A DNA stretch of 64,000 nt from Sporomusa sphaeroides DSM 2875 (lineage in GTDB: Bacteria; Bacillota; Negativicutes; Sporomusales; Sporomusaceae). The stretch is taken from NCBI RefSeq assembly GCF_001941975.2, contig NZ_CP146991.1:1440524-1504523 (forward strand), written 5' to 3'. This document shows positions 8,101 to 17,340 of the stretch, piece by piece; position 1 is the stretch's first letter; every line of letters starts with the position of its first letter. The notes below the pieces were generated by a model that was not told the DNA's origin, ran no database searches, and saw only the letters and a list, made by a program, of their open reading frames with translations. A program made the position numbers and the translations under genes.

Positions 8101-9471
8101 ATGTTGGAGAAATTTTTTGAACTCAGCTCTCGTAAAACCGATGTGAAAACAGAGGTAATTGCCGGTTTAACCACCTTCATGACCATGGCGTACATTTTGT
8201 TTGTCAACCCAAGTATTCTGGGCGCTGCCGGTATGGACAAGAATGCAGTGCTCTTGGCTACTGCACTGGGTGCCGGCATCGTGTCGATTATGATGGGGGT
8301 TTTTGTCAATTATCCGATTGCCTTGGCGCCAGGCATGGGGCTAAATGCTTTTTACGCTTTTACAGTTGTTATTGGGATGGGCGTTCCCTGGCAGGTTGCC
8401 CTGGGAGCAGTGTTTATTTCCGGTCTTATTTTTATTTTGCTTACTGTAACTCATGTGCGGCAGCTGCTGGTTGAGGGCATGCCGAATTCTTTAAAACATG
8501 CTATTACCGTAGGTATTGGTTTGTTTATTACTATTATTGGTTTGAAACTGTCCGGCATTATGAGTATCCGCTTGTCTTTGATTCCGCCTACTTTAGAAAA
8601 GATTGTTGCCGCCAAAGGCAACGGTACGCCGCTTAGTTTTGAAACCATTATTGAAATGGGTAAATTTACCCATCCCGAAGTATTGCTGGCCGTATTTGGC
8701 CTGATATTCATTGGTGTATTGATGGCCCGCCAAATAAAAGGGTCTATCTTGATAGGCATTTTCGTCACCACTGTTTTGGGCATCATGATGGGAATTGTTA
8801 AGATTCCTGCCGGTTTTAGCCCGATGGCTATTCCTGACTTTAGCAACAATGCTTTCCTGCAGCTTGATATTATGGGCGCGTTGAATATGGGACTGGTGGC
8901 TATTGTTTTCACATTTACCTTTGTGGAACTGTTTGATACCATGGGCACACTTGTCGGCACTGCCTCTAAAGCCGGTTTGATGGACAAAAACGGCAAGTTC
9001 CCGGGCATAGGCAAAGCCATGCTGGTGGATGCCACCGGTGTAAGCTTAGGCGCTATGCTGGGTACAAGCACAATTACTGCCTATGTGGAAAGTGCTGCCG
9101 GGGTTGGTGCAGGCGGACGCACCGGTCTGACTGCTGTTGTCTGTGGCATACTCTTTTTCCTGGCTCTCTTTTTCACGCCGCTTGCCGGTTTGATTCCGGA
9201 TGCCGCTACTGCGCCGGCGCTGATCATTGTAGGCGCATTGATGATTGAATCTGTCCGTCATATTGACTTTGGCGATCTTACCGAAGGCATACCCGCCTTT
9301 TTGACCATTGTTATGATGCCCTTTACCTACAGTATTGCTAATGGCATCTCGGCCGGTCTGGTCATGTATCCTTTGCTGAAACTGGTTACCGGCCGTGGCC
9401 GCGAAGTACACTGGATTGTATACATTCTGGCAGTGCTTGTTGTATCCCGGTTCCTATTCCTGGCTGAATAA
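8101..9471 (+). CDS. pbuG: NCS2/AzgA-type purine (guanine/hypoxanthine) permease
   Basis: A 456-residue polytopic membrane protein with about 12-14 segments. It has the family's early motif (EVIAGLTTFMTMAYILFVNP near residue 19), GLNAFYAF near 80, and the conserved FVELFDTMGTLVG near 275, which belongs to the AzgA/PbuG branch of nucleobase transporters. These take up guanine, hypoxanthine or adenine by proton symport. Placement behind a guanine-sensing leader and ahead of purE supports a purine substrate. Downstream is a terminator with T-tract, so reading into purE may be partial. Confidence 0.9.
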   Translation: MLEKFFELSSRKTDVKTEVIAGLTTFMTMAYILFVNPSILGAAGMDKNAVLLATALGAGIVSIMMGVFVNYPIALAPGMGLNAFYAFTVVIGMGVPWQVALGAVFISGLIFILLTVTHVRQLLVEGMPNSLKHAITVGIGLFITIIGLKLSGIMSIRLSLIPPTLEKIVAAKGNGTPLSFETIIEMGKFTHPEVLLAVFGLIFIGVLMARQIKGSILIGIFVTTVLGIMMGIVKIPAGFSPMAIPDFSNNAFLQLDIMGALNMGLVAIVFTFTFVELFDTMGTLVGTASKAGLMDKNGKFPGIGKAMLVDATGVSLGAMLGTSTITAYVESAAGVGAGGRTGLTAVVCGILFFLALFFTPLAGLIPDAATAPALIIVGALMIESVRHIDFGDLTEGIPAFLTIVMMPFTYSIANGISAGLVMYPLLKLVTGRGREVHWIVYILAVLVVSRFLFLAE

Positions 9472-9482
9472 CGGAAAAAAAT

Positions 9483-9517
9483 AAACCCAGATATTTTGGT
9501 AAAATATCTGGGTTTTA
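9483..9517 (+). terminator. Intrinsic terminator after the purine permease
   Basis: AAACCCAGATATTTT pairs with AAAATATCTGGGTTT around GGT and is followed by TTTTATTG. It separates the permease from the pur genes. Confidence 0.8.
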
Positions 9518-9546
9518 TTGCAAATCTAACTTTGCGGATTTTTAAT
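9518..9546 (+). promoter_or_regulatory. Candidate promoter for purE
   Basis: TTGCAA and TTTAAT with a 17-base spacer, directly after the permease terminator and about 35 bases before purE. If real, the pur genes would not depend only on the riboswitch leader. Confidence 0.35.
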
Positions 9547-9579
9547 GCGGAATATAGCTGCAAATGAAAGGGTGATGAT

Positions 9580-10077
9580 ATGAAAGTAGCAATTATTATG
9601 GGTAGTGATTCCGACTGGCCGGTGCTTGAACCGGCAGTCAGCCAGCTGAATGAGTTTGGTATTGAAACAGAAGTTCTGGTAGCATCAGCACACCGCACAC
9701 CGGATAAGGTGCATCATTTTGTGGCCGGGGCCAAGGAACGCGGTGTTCAGGTATTTATTGCTGCCGCCGGGGCGGCCGCCCATCTGCCTGGAGTAATTGC
9801 CAGCTTTACCACACTGCCGGTCATTGGCATTCCGGTTAATGCCACACCGCTGGGTGGTATGGATGCGCTGCTTAGTATTGTGCAGATGCCTGCAGGCATT
9901 CCGGTAGCGACTATGGCGATTAACGGTGCAAAAAATGCGGCATTGTTTGCAGCTCAGATACTTGCTGTTCATGATGCCGGGCTGGCTGATAAGCTGGCAG
10001 CCCACCGCCGGACTATGGCGGAAGAGGTTGAGAAAAAAGATGAGCGTCTGGCTAAAAAACTAACAGGACAGATCTAG
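9580..10077 (+). CDS. purE: 5-(carboxyamino)imidazole ribonucleotide mutase / AIR carboxylase PurE
   Basis: A 165-residue enzyme of the AIR-to-CAIR step of purine synthesis. The signature [10 protein letters not shown] is at the N-terminus, VASAHRTP near residue 40 carries the catalytic His, and [14 protein letters not shown] follows. First gene of a tight pur cluster, with GAAAGGGTGATG before the ATG. No purK lies in the window, so whether the enzyme works as a class I mutase with a distant PurK or as a class II carboxylase cannot be decided here. Confidence 0.96.
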   Translation: MKVAIIMGSDSDWPVLEPAVSQLNEFGIETEVLVASAHRTPDKVHHFVAGAKERGVQVFIAAAGAAAHLPGVIASFTTLPVIGIPVNATPLGGMDALLSIVQMPAGIPVATMAINGAKNAALFAAQILAVHDAGLADKLAAHRRTMAEEVEKKDERLAKKLTGQI

Positions 10078-10093
10078 TAGGGGAGGATGCATT

Positions 10094-10795
10094 ATGACAA
10101 AGCCAATGTACGAAGGTAAAGCAAAACAAGTATTTGCTACTGAAAATCCCGATGAATTACTGGTGTATTTCAAAGATGACGCTACCGCTTTTAATGGTGA
10201 AAAACGCGGCACTATCGGCAACAAAGGTGTGCTCAATAATAAGATATCCACGTTTTTCTTTAATCTGTTAAGTGAAAAGGGTATACCGCATCATTTTATC
10301 AAAATGCTTAGTGAACGCGAAATGCTGGTCAAAAAATTGGACATTCTGCCGGTCGAGGTTGTTGTCCGCAATATTGCCGCCGGCAGCTTAGCCAAACGCA
10401 TCGGCTGGGAGGAAGGCCGCAAGCTGCCGTCCACCGTTATTGAACTCTATTACAAAGACGATAAGCTGGGCGATCCGCTGATTAATAATTATCACATCAA
10501 AGCGCTGGGGCTGGCTACTCCCGAACAAGTGGAAACCCTGGAGGCCTATGCGCTGAAAATCAATGAAATTCTATCAGCCTTCCTCAAAGACAAAAAACTG
10601 GAGTTAATTGATTTCAAACTTGAATTTGGTGTGCATAAAGGCGAAGTGCTGCTTGGGGATGAAATTTCGCCAGATACCTGTCGCTTCTGGGACAGCGAAA
10701 CAGGCCAAAAGCTTGACAAAGACCGTTTCCGCCGCGATTTGGGCGATGTAGAGGAAGCGTACCAGGAGGTACTGCGCCGAATTACCGGACAGTAA
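10094..10795 (+). CDS. purC: Phosphoribosylaminoimidazole-succinocarboxamide synthase
   Basis: A 233-residue SAICAR synthase, which joins aspartate to CAIR using ATP. The N-terminus YEGKAKQVF is the characteristic start. [12 protein letters not shown] near residue 82 and LIDFKLEFG near residue 175 are conserved, and [14 protein letters not shown] near 200 is the family signature. AGGGGAGG lies ahead of the ATG, and the gene starts 16 bases after purE. Confidence 0.97.
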   Translation: MTKPMYEGKAKQVFATENPDELLVYFKDDATAFNGEKRGTIGNKGVLNNKISTFFFNLLSEKGIPHHFIKMLSEREMLVKKLDILPVEVVVRNIAAGSLAKRIGWEEGRKLPSTVIELYYKDDKLGDPLINNYHIKALGLATPEQVETLEAYALKINEILSAFLKDKKLELIDFKLEFGVHKGEVLLGDEISPDTCRFWDSETGQKLDKDRFRRDLGDVEEAYQEVLRRITGQ

Positions 10796-10852
10796 ATTGG
10801 CTGCGAAGAGTGTTATCAGAATAAAGAATGTAAGAGGCAAAGGAGAAACCAA

Positions 10853-12286
10853 GTGCTTTACGATATACAAAGTGATAAATTGCGGGAAGAATGCGGTATA
10901 TTTGGCATTTTTGGCAGGCAAGAGAATGTAGTGCTGTCTACTTACTGGGGTTTGTATGCGCTGCAGCACCGGGGTCAGGAGAGTGCCGGAATAGCGGTAA
11001 CCGACGGGACGGTTATGGATGTGCAACGGGGTATGGGACTGGTCAACGAAGTATTTCGTCATGGTTTGCCTGAAAGGCCGGGCCATATTGCCATCGGTCA
11101 TGTCCGGTATTCGACAACCGGCTCTAGCCTGCTGCAAAATACGCAGCCCTTAATGGTCAACTATTCCGGCGGGCAAATTAGTATGGCTCACAACGGCAAT
11201 CTGACTAACGCTCGCGAAGTCCGCAAAGAACTTGAAGAAAAGGGCAGTGTGTTTCAGACCTCTATCGACAGTGAAGTCATTGTTAACCTCATTGCCCGGT
11301 CTACGAAGCAAACGGTTGAGGAGAAGATTGTTGACAGTCTGATTAATATTCACGGTGCTTATTGTCTTGTTATCATGACCGAGAACAAGCTTATCGGTGT
11401 GCGTGACCCGCATGGTTTCCGACCCTTGTGCCTGGGCAAGCTGGGCGATGGCTGGGTATTGTCTTCCGAGTCCTGTGCCCTGGATACTGTGGGCGCGGAA
11501 TTTGTGCGTGATATTGAACCCGGGGAAATGATCAGTATTGATGATAGCGGCGTGGTATCCCGCCGGTTTGGTGAAACCGACCGCAGGGCAGGCTGTGTGT
11601 TTGAATACATCTACTTTGCCCGGCCTGATAGTGTCATTGACGGACAGAGCGTGTATCAGGCCAGGTTTAACATGGGCCGGACGCTGGCGCGGGAAAGCCG
11701 GTTTAAAGCCGATATTGTTATTTCAGTACCTGACTCAGGTACCACGGCGGCGCTCGGATACAGTCATGAATCAGGCATACCTTTTGCCGAAGGATTAATG
11801 AAAAATCGTTACATTGGCCGGACCTTTATCCAACCGGAACAGAAAAAACGGGATATGGGTGTGCGAATTAAACTTAATGCCGTTGCTTCGGTAGTGAAAG
11901 GCAAATCCATTGTCATGGTGGATGATTCCATTGTGAGAGGCACTACCAGCGGTAAAATTGTCCGCATGTTAAAAGAGGCCGGTGCAACTGCTGTTCACAT
12001 GTGTGTAAGCTCGCCGCCCATCGGTTTTCCCTGTTATTACGGCATTGATACCTCGGCACGCAAGGAGCTGATTGCTGCGTCCAAACAAGTAGAGGAAATC
12101 CGGCAGTTTATTGGTGCTGATTCGCTCCATTATCTTTCACTCGAAGGACTGCATGCATCTATCGGTCACATTTCTGCGAAAACGCTGTGCAATGCTTGCT
12201 TTAACTGTGACTACCCGGCCCACACGCCGGGCGAAGGCAGCTGTGCCAATAATAAATTTTTATTTGAGCCTGCGGGCAGGAAGTAG
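10853..12286 (+). CDS. purF: Amidophosphoribosyltransferase
   Basis: Commits PRPP to purine synthesis by replacing pyrophosphate with glutamine-derived ammonia. A 477-residue protein starting at GTG after AAAGGAG. The short propeptide is followed by [10 protein letters not shown], so the mature N-terminal nucleophile is Cys14, as in Bacillus-type enzymes. The PRPP-binding motif [13 protein letters not shown] lies near residue 355. The C-terminal CNACFNC, with upstream cysteines, fits the [4Fe-4S] cluster of this branch, which makes the enzyme oxygen-labile. PRPP is the same molecule probably sensed by the upstream leader. Confidence 0.97.
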   Translation: MLYDIQSDKLREECGIFGIFGRQENVVLSTYWGLYALQHRGQESAGIAVTDGTVMDVQRGMGLVNEVFRHGLPERPGHIAIGHVRYSTTGSSLLQNTQPLMVNYSGGQISMAHNGNLTNAREVRKELEEKGSVFQTSIDSEVIVNLIARSTKQTVEEKIVDSLINIHGAYCLVIMTENKLIGVRDPHGFRPLCLGKLGDGWVLSSESCALDTVGAEFVRDIEPGEMISIDDSGVVSRRFGETDRRAGCVFEYIYFARPDSVIDGQSVYQARFNMGRTLARESRFKADIVISVPDSGTTAALGYSHESGIPFAEGLMKNRYIGRTFIQPEQKKRDMGVRIKLNAVASVVKGKSIVMVDDSIVRGTTSGKIVRMLKEAGATAVHMCVSSPPIGFPCYYGIDTSARKELIAASKQVEEIRQFIGADSLHYLSLEGLHASIGHISAKTLCNACFNCDYPAHTPGEGSCANNKFLFEPAGRK

Positions 12287-12341
12287 ATCCCTGATTCAAC
12301 TGCAAAAGAATATATCAAAAGAATATATTAGGAGGGCAAAA

Positions 12342-13415
12342 ATGGCCGACAACCAAAAATCAAACCCCGGGACGCAAACTCCGGGCATCGAACTGACATA
12401 TCGCGACGCCGGTGTTGATATTGACGCCGGCAATAAAGCTGTTGAACTGATGAAACGCCATGTGCGTTCCACCTATCGTCCGGAAGTGCTTGGTGATATT
12501 GGCGGCTTTGGCGGATTATTTGCATTAAACTCCGGTAAATACCGGCAACCGGTATTGGTGAGCGGTACTGACGGTGTCGGTACTAAACTCAAAATTGCCT
12601 TTTTGACTGACAAGCATGACACCATTGGGCAAGACGGTGTTGCCATGTGTGTTAACGATATTCTGGTGCAAGGGGCCGAACCGCTGTTTTTCCTGGATTA
12701 TCTGGCGGTAGGCAAGCTGGAGCCGGAAAAGGTTGCCGCTATAGTCAGCGGGGTGGCCATGGCTTGCCGGGAATCAGGCTGTGCTCTGCTGGGCGGTGAG
12801 ACAGCCGAGATGGCTGGCTTCTACCCTGACGGCGAGTATGATATTGCCGGTTTTGCCGTGGGAGTTGTTGACCGGGATAAAATTATCACAGGCGAAAAAA
12901 TTAAGCCAGGTGATGTATTAATTGGCTTGCCATCCAGCGGCCTCCATTCCAACGGCTTCTCCCTTGTCCGTAAAATCTGCTTTGAGGTAAAACAACTGCA
13001 GGTGGATGCCCATATTCCCGAATTAGGCCGTACGCTTGGGGAAGAACTGTTAGAACCTACCCGGCTGTACCCGAAAACCTGCCTGCCGCTTATTGAAAAA
13101 TTTGATATTCATGGCATGGTTCATATCACCGGCGGCGGTTTTTATGATAATATTCCGCGGGTGCTGCCTGAAGGCTGTGGCGCCGAGGTAGATACTTCAG
13201 CCTGGACGGAGCCGCCTATTTTCGGTTTGCTGCAGCAATGGGGCGGCGTAGCCAAGGCCGAAATGTACCGGACCTTTAATATGGGTATTGGCATGATTCT
13301 CATTGTGTCGGCCGAAGACGCGTCAGCCGTACAGGCTGAATTAGCGGCCCGCAACGAAAAATCTTACATAATCGGTACAATTACGGCAGGTGAACAACGG
13401 GTAGAACTGAAGTAA
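12342..13415 (+). CDS. purM: Phosphoribosylformylglycinamidine cyclo-ligase
   Basis: Closes the imidazole ring, converting FGAM to AIR with ATP. A 357-residue protein. The ATG at 12342 follows TTAGGAGGG with a 7-base gap and gives the normal N-terminus ([17 protein letters not shown] near residue 20); a longer in-frame extension into purF lacks support. [12 protein letters not shown] near 75, [13 protein letters not shown] near 150 and [13 protein letters not shown] near 265 are family motifs. Confidence 0.97.
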   Translation: MADNQKSNPGTQTPGIELTYRDAGVDIDAGNKAVELMKRHVRSTYRPEVLGDIGGFGGLFALNSGKYRQPVLVSGTDGVGTKLKIAFLTDKHDTIGQDGVAMCVNDILVQGAEPLFFLDYLAVGKLEPEKVAAIVSGVAMACRESGCALLGGETAEMAGFYPDGEYDIAGFAVGVVDRDKIITGEKIKPGDVLIGLPSSGLHSNGFSLVRKICFEVKQLQVDAHIPELGRTLGEELLEPTRLYPKTCLPLIEKFDIHGMVHITGGGFYDNIPRVLPEGCGAEVDTSAWTEPPIFGLLQQWGGVAKAEMYRTFNMGIGMILIVSAEDASAVQAELAARNEKSYIIGTITAGEQRVELK

Positions 13416-13428
13416 GGAGGGGTGCCTG

Positions 13429-14043
13429 ATGAACAAAACCGTCATCGGTGTTCTGGCCTCAGGCCGCGGCAGTAATCTGCAGGCTATTATCGATGCCATA
13501 GAGGCCGGACGGCTGGCTGTCACGGTTGGCGTAGTTATCAGCGATAACCCGGAAGCCAATGTCTTAAAGCGCCTGGCCGGCTCAGACATCCCGGCTGTGT
13601 GTATTGACAGGCGGCAGTTTGCCTGCCGTCAGGATTTTGAGGCTGCTGTTGCCGAAGAACTTAATGTCCGCCATGTCGAACTGGTAGTACTGGCTGGTTT
13701 TATGCGGATTTTAGGCCGGTATTTTATTGACCGGTTTGCCGGAAAAATCATGAACATCCATCCATCCCTGCTGCCTGCTTTTCCGGGGGAAAACGCGCAG
13801 CTTCAGGCTTTGCAATATGGTGTCAAGGTGTCAGGCTGCACCGTTCATTTTGTTGATGAAGGCATGGACACCGGGCCGATTATCCTGCAGGAAGCAGTGC
13901 CTGTTATGGAAGATGATACTGAAGAAACCTTATCAGAACGAATTTTGCATGCCGAGCATATTTTGTATCCGCGCGCCTTGGCTTTATATTGTGAGGGGCG
14001 GCTATGTATGGATGGGCGGCGTGTATACATAAAAAAAGAATAG
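13429..14043 (+). CDS. purN: Phosphoribosylglycinamide formyltransferase (10-formyl-THF type)
   Basis: A 204-residue GART that formylates GAR from 10-formyltetrahydrofolate. The nucleotide-binding start VLASGRGSNLQAI is present. The active-site stretch MNIHPSLLPAFPG near residue 106 carries the catalytic Asn and His, and the distal Asp is in VDEGMDTGPII near 143. AAGGAGG precedes the ATG. Starts 13 bases after purM. Confidence 0.97.
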   Translation: MNKTVIGVLASGRGSNLQAIIDAIEAGRLAVTVGVVISDNPEANVLKRLAGSDIPAVCIDRRQFACRQDFEAAVAEELNVRHVELVVLAGFMRILGRYFIDRFAGKIMNIHPSLLPAFPGENAQLQALQYGVKVSGCTVHFVDEGMDTGPIILQEAVPVMEDDTEETLSERILHAEHILYPRALALYCEGRLCMDGRRVYIKKE

Positions 14044-14061
14044 AGTGAGGCGAGGAGACTG

Positions 14062-15603
14062 ATGAAAATTAAACGCGCGCTGTTAAGCGTGTCGGACAAA
14101 ACCGGAATTATTGAGTTTGCTCAGCAACTGCATAATTTAGGGGTGCAAATTATCTCAACCGGCGGCACCATGAAAGCCATTAAAGAGGCAGGGATACCTG
14201 TTACCTATGTGAGCGAAATCACCGGATTTCCGGAAATTATGGATGGGCGCGTTAAAACGCTCAACCCCTATATTCATGGCGGCATACTGGCCATTCGTGA
14301 TAATCCGGCTCATCAGGCGGCCATGGTTGAACATAACATTCAGGGTATCGACTTGGTGGCAGTCAACCTGTACCCTTTCCGCCAGACGGTGGCCAAACCG
14401 GACGTGACGCTGAATGAGGCTGTGGAAAATATTGATATTGGCGGACCGGCAATGATCCGGGCGTCGGCCAAGAATTTTCACTATGTGACGGTTGTTGTCA
14501 ATCCCCTGCGGTACCAGGACATTATTGCAGAGTTGCAGGCCGGGGGCGAAGTGGCGTTAATCAAGCGGATGGCATTGGCGCAGGAAGCTTTCAGCCACAC
14601 CGCCGGCTATGATGCATATATTTCTCAATACCTGAGCGCCCAGCTGGGGCAAGGAATTTTCCCGGACACGCTGCATCAGGTTTATGAAAAAATCCAGGAC
14701 CTGCGGTATGGAGAAAATCCGCATCAGGCGGCTGCTTTCTACCGTGAGCAATACTATTCAGGTCCGGGTGTGGCTAATGCCAGGCAGTTTCATGGCAAGG
14801 AACTGTCGTTTAATAATATTGTGGATGTAGAAGCCGCCTATGCGCTGGCAGCTGAGTTTCATCAGCCGGCAGCCGCCATCATCAAGCATACTAATCCCTG
14901 CGGCACAGGCATTGGCGCCACTTTGGCCGAAGCTTATCAAAAAGCGCATCAGGCTGATCCGGTTTCGGCTTTTGGCGGTATTGTTGCCGTAAACCGGGAA
15001 GTTGATGAGGCCACCGCGCAGCTTATCAGCGAGATATTTGTTGAAGCCGTCATTGCGCCGTCCTTCAGCCAGGCCGCCCTGGAGCTTCTGGCGCAAAAGA
15101 AAAATATCAGGCTGTTGGCAGCCGCTGTACCGCAGCCTGATGGCAGCCGGCTTGACGTGAAATCAGTGGCTGGCGGTGTGCTGCTGCAGCAGACCGACAT
15201 GACCACTGCCGCCCAAAATGACATGAAAATTGTCACCAAGCGTCAGCCGACAACTGAAGAATGGGAGCAACTGCTGTTTGCCTGGAAGGTAGTTAAACAT
15301 GTCAAGTCTAATGCCATTGTCATTGCCAAGGACAACAAAACCCTGGGAGTGGGGGCAGGCCAGATGAACCGTGTCGGTGCAGCCGGGATTGCTTTGGCAC
15401 AGGCTGGTGAACAGGCTAAAGGCGCAGTTTTGGCATCAGATGCCTTCTTTCCGTTTGCCGATACTGTCGGAGCTGCCATTGCGGCAGGTGTTACCGCCAT
15501 CATTCAACCAGGCGGTTCGGTTCATGATGAGGACTCGATTAAAGCGGCAGATGCCCATGGAATTGCTATGGTATTCACCGGTATGAGGCATTTTAAACAT
15601 TAA
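14062..15603 (+). CDS. purH: Bifunctional AICAR transformylase / IMP cyclohydrolase
   Basis: Carries out the last two steps to IMP. A 513-residue protein with the MGS-like cyclohydrolase domain first (RALLSVSDKTGIIEFA at the start, STGGT near residue 33), then the AICAR transformylase domain. LRYGENPHQAAAFY near 213, AAIIKHTNPCGTG near 272 and DAFFPFADTV near 455 are conserved motifs. It closes the cluster; purD, purL/Q/S, purB and purK are not in the window. Confidence 0.97.
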   Translation: MKIKRALLSVSDKTGIIEFAQQLHNLGVQIISTGGTMKAIKEAGIPVTYVSEITGFPEIMDGRVKTLNPYIHGGILAIRDNPAHQAAMVEHNIQGIDLVAVNLYPFRQTVAKPDVTLNEAVENIDIGGPAMIRASAKNFHYVTVVVNPLRYQDIIAELQAGGEVALIKRMALAQEAFSHTAGYDAYISQYLSAQLGQGIFPDTLHQVYEKIQDLRYGENPHQAAAFYREQYYSGPGVANARQFHGKELSFNNIVDVEAAYALAAEFHQPAAAIIKHTNPCGTGIGATLAEAYQKAHQADPVSAFGGIVAVNREVDEATAQLISEIFVEAVIAPSFSQAALELLAQKKNIRLLAAAVPQPDGSRLDVKSVAGGVLLQQTDMTTAAQNDMKIVTKRQPTTEEWEQLLFAWKVVKHVKSNAIVIAKDNKTLGVGAGQMNRVGAAGIALAQAGEQAKGAVLASDAFFPFADTVGAAIAAGVTAIIQPGGSVHDEDSIKAADAHGIAMVFTGMRHFKH

Positions 15604-15608
15604 ACATA

Positions 15609-15652
15609 AGATAGTTAAAGGGCCAGGCTGCAGCCTGACCCTTTAACTATCT
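15609..15652. terminator. Bidirectional intrinsic terminator after purH
   Basis: A long, almost perfect stem (AAGATAGTTAAAGGG and its complement, with CAGGCTGCAGCCTG at the tip) lies between convergent purH and the SIMPL-domain gene. Confidence 0.85.
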
Positions 15653-15681
15653 TAACACTTGTAACTTTTCTAATTTTGCTG

Positions 15682-16401
15682 TTACTCCAATTCCACGGCA
15701 ATTTGCACATTGGCAGATATTTGTATTAATCCGGCGGAAATCGGGGTTGACGCGCTATCAGCCATGGCTTTGGCATACAACCGGCTGCCGGTTTCCGGTG
15801 ATTGCAGATGAACACCATTTTCGTTTACCGTCGTAACTCTGACCACTCGTTTGTCTAAGGCTGCAGCAATGGCGTCGGCTTTGCTAAGAGCATCCCGGAC
15901 GGCCTGCGCCAGTGCGGCATTTTTCACATCGGTTTCGTCGTTTTTACTGAACCGGATGCTGTTTACCTGATTGGCTCCTGCGTTTAAAGCCGTATCCACA
16001 ACTTCTCCGGCTTTTTCGACCGATGTTGTTACGGTAATGCTGTTGGTAATCTGGTACCCTTTAATGCTTGGCAGGCGTCGGCCGCTGTCGTCGTATTTAT
16101 AGATTGGGTTTACCACATAGTGGGCGGTTTTTATGTAGTCTGACTTGATTCCCAGGTTTTCCAGCTGTGAGCGGATTTTAGTTGAGATATCGGCATTTTT
16201 GGCCTGCGCCGCTGCCACGGTTTCGGCTTCTGTCACCGTCCCCAAATTGATGTAGGCAGTATCTGGGGCAATTTCCATCTGGTAATTGCCGCTTACCTGG
16301 ACTACGGTACCATTAGGATTTTTTTCGGCAGCCAGAGCGGCCGGCAACGCCGCTGTTATAATTAGCAGCATCAGGACTAAGATTTTGACTGGTTTTTTCA
16401 T
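15682..16401 (-). CDS. SIMPL domain (DUF541) exported protein
   Basis: A 239-residue protein with a clear signal peptide (MKKPVKILVLMLLIITAALPA, cleavage near ALAAE at about 25) and one SIMPL domain. It has the typical GNYQMEIAPDTAYINLGTV start of the domain and IKGYQITNSITVTT in the middle. Members are periplasmic or surface proteins of poorly known function, some linked to oxidative stress or kinase signalling. The ribosome site is AAGGAG. It stands alone. Confidence 0.88.
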   Translation of the reverse strand: MKKPVKILVLMLLIITAALPAALAAEKNPNGTVVQVSGNYQMEIAPDTAYINLGTVTEAETVAAAQAKNADISTKIRSQLENLGIKSDYIKTAHYVVNPIYKYDDSGRRLPSIKGYQITNSITVTTSVEKAGEVVDTALNAGANQVNSIRFSKNDETDVKNAALAQAVRDALSKADAIAAALDKRVVRVTTVNENGVHLQSPETGSRLYAKAMADSASTPISAGLIQISANVQIAVELE

Positions 16402-16481
16402 ACTATCAACTCCTTATTCATATAAACGCCCTGATAAATAAAAAGTAACGGAAAAAATAAAAAAAAAATTAGAAGCTGGGG

Positions 16482-17132
16482 ATGGTATTTTTGCAAAGCG
16501 TCAGTATGATACTGGGGGGCCGCTGGTATAGTTTGGCTACTTTATTGGCCTGTAAGACTTCGGCAGCCAATAAAATGCATACTCTTATTTGGGATGGCTA
16601 TCAGCAATTTTTTCGCTGTTACCACGGATTGAACCATCTTGCCGATTGTTTTAACCATTTTGATGAAATCAGGCACAGGCTGGCTCAGCCTGCGGTGGCG
16701 GAGTATGCATTATGGTTTCATGATATCGTATGTGTGCCAAATTCGCAGAGTAACGAATATATGAGCGCAGCTGTTGCGGCATATGCTGCCGAACAAATGG
16801 GGTTACCGACGGCATTTGCCGGACAGGCAGCCAAACTGATTTTATTGACAAGTCACCAGGAACTGGCTGACAGTGAGGACGGAACATATTTGGCAGATAT
16901 TGATTTGTCGGTATTTGGGCGAGACTGGAACGGCTTTTTGGATTATGAGCGTCAGATAAGAGCTGAGTATGGACATGTGCCTGATTTAGACTACCGGCAA
17001 GGACGATTGCAGGTTATCGAAGGGTTTCGCAGTAAAGACAGAATTTATCAGACTGATTACTTTCGGGATCGGTACGAAAACATCGCTAAACGAAATCTAC
17101 AGGCGCTTGTCAAACAATTGGCCAGTAAATAA
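16482..17132 (+). CDS. HD-domain protein, predicted metal-dependent phosphohydrolase
   Basis: A 216-residue protein with an HD-type motif set: His in YHGLNHLADC near residue 47, HD in ALWFHDIVC near 77, a further His in LTSHQEL near 126 and Asp in LADIDLSVFG near 140. This matches the small YfbR-like or predicted HD phosphohydrolase group; substrate unknown. The ATG at 16482 has a poor ribosome site; an in-frame TTG 9 bases on is an alternative. REP-like repeats follow directly. Confidence 0.75.
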   Translation: MVFLQSVSMILGGRWYSLATLLACKTSAANKMHTLIWDGYQQFFRCYHGLNHLADCFNHFDEIRHRLAQPAVAEYALWFHDIVCVPNSQSNEYMSAAVAAYAAEQMGLPTAFAGQAAKLILLTSHQELADSEDGTYLADIDLSVFGRDWNGFLDYERQIRAEYGHVPDLDYRQGRLQVIEGFRSKDRIYQTDYFRDRYENIAKRNLQALVKQLASK

Positions 17133-17160
17133 CCTATGGCTGCGCCATCTTTTGAGTCGA

Positions 17161-17290
17161 GTGAGTCGAGGGATGGTTCCTTGACTCATGAGGGAGCAAA
17201 GACGTTCTTCTTGCTCCCCAGCCCCGATTTAATTTGCACCGAAGCATGGGGACGTTCTTTTTGCTCCCCAGCCCCGATTTAATTTGGGAT
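17161..17290. repeat. REP-like tandem repeats, family D
   Basis: Two copies of a 36-base unit (17201-17236 and 17251-17286, one mismatch) contain GACGTTCTTYTTGCTCCCC and CCCCGATTTAATTTG. Each is part of a small hairpin such as GGGAGCAA/TTGCTCCC. A third partial copy of the GGGGACGTTCTTTTTGCT core lies beyond the acyltransferase gene. The form resembles repetitive extragenic palindromes; no RAYT transposase gene is in the window. Confidence 0.6.
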
Positions 17291-17340
17291 AAGAAGTGAA
17301 CGGTGATAGAAAACCTCCTGGTTGTGTTACACCACCCCGA

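Noticed and set aside
12111..12341. Extended N-terminus for purM reaching into purF
   Set aside because: The extension overlaps the purF coding sequence, has no family similarity, and a strong ribosome site precedes the ATG at 12342.
17201..17286. Two 36-base direct repeats as a CRISPR remnant
   Set aside because: Only two units with a 14-base gap, a GC-rich palindromic core typical of REP elements, and no cas genes nearby.
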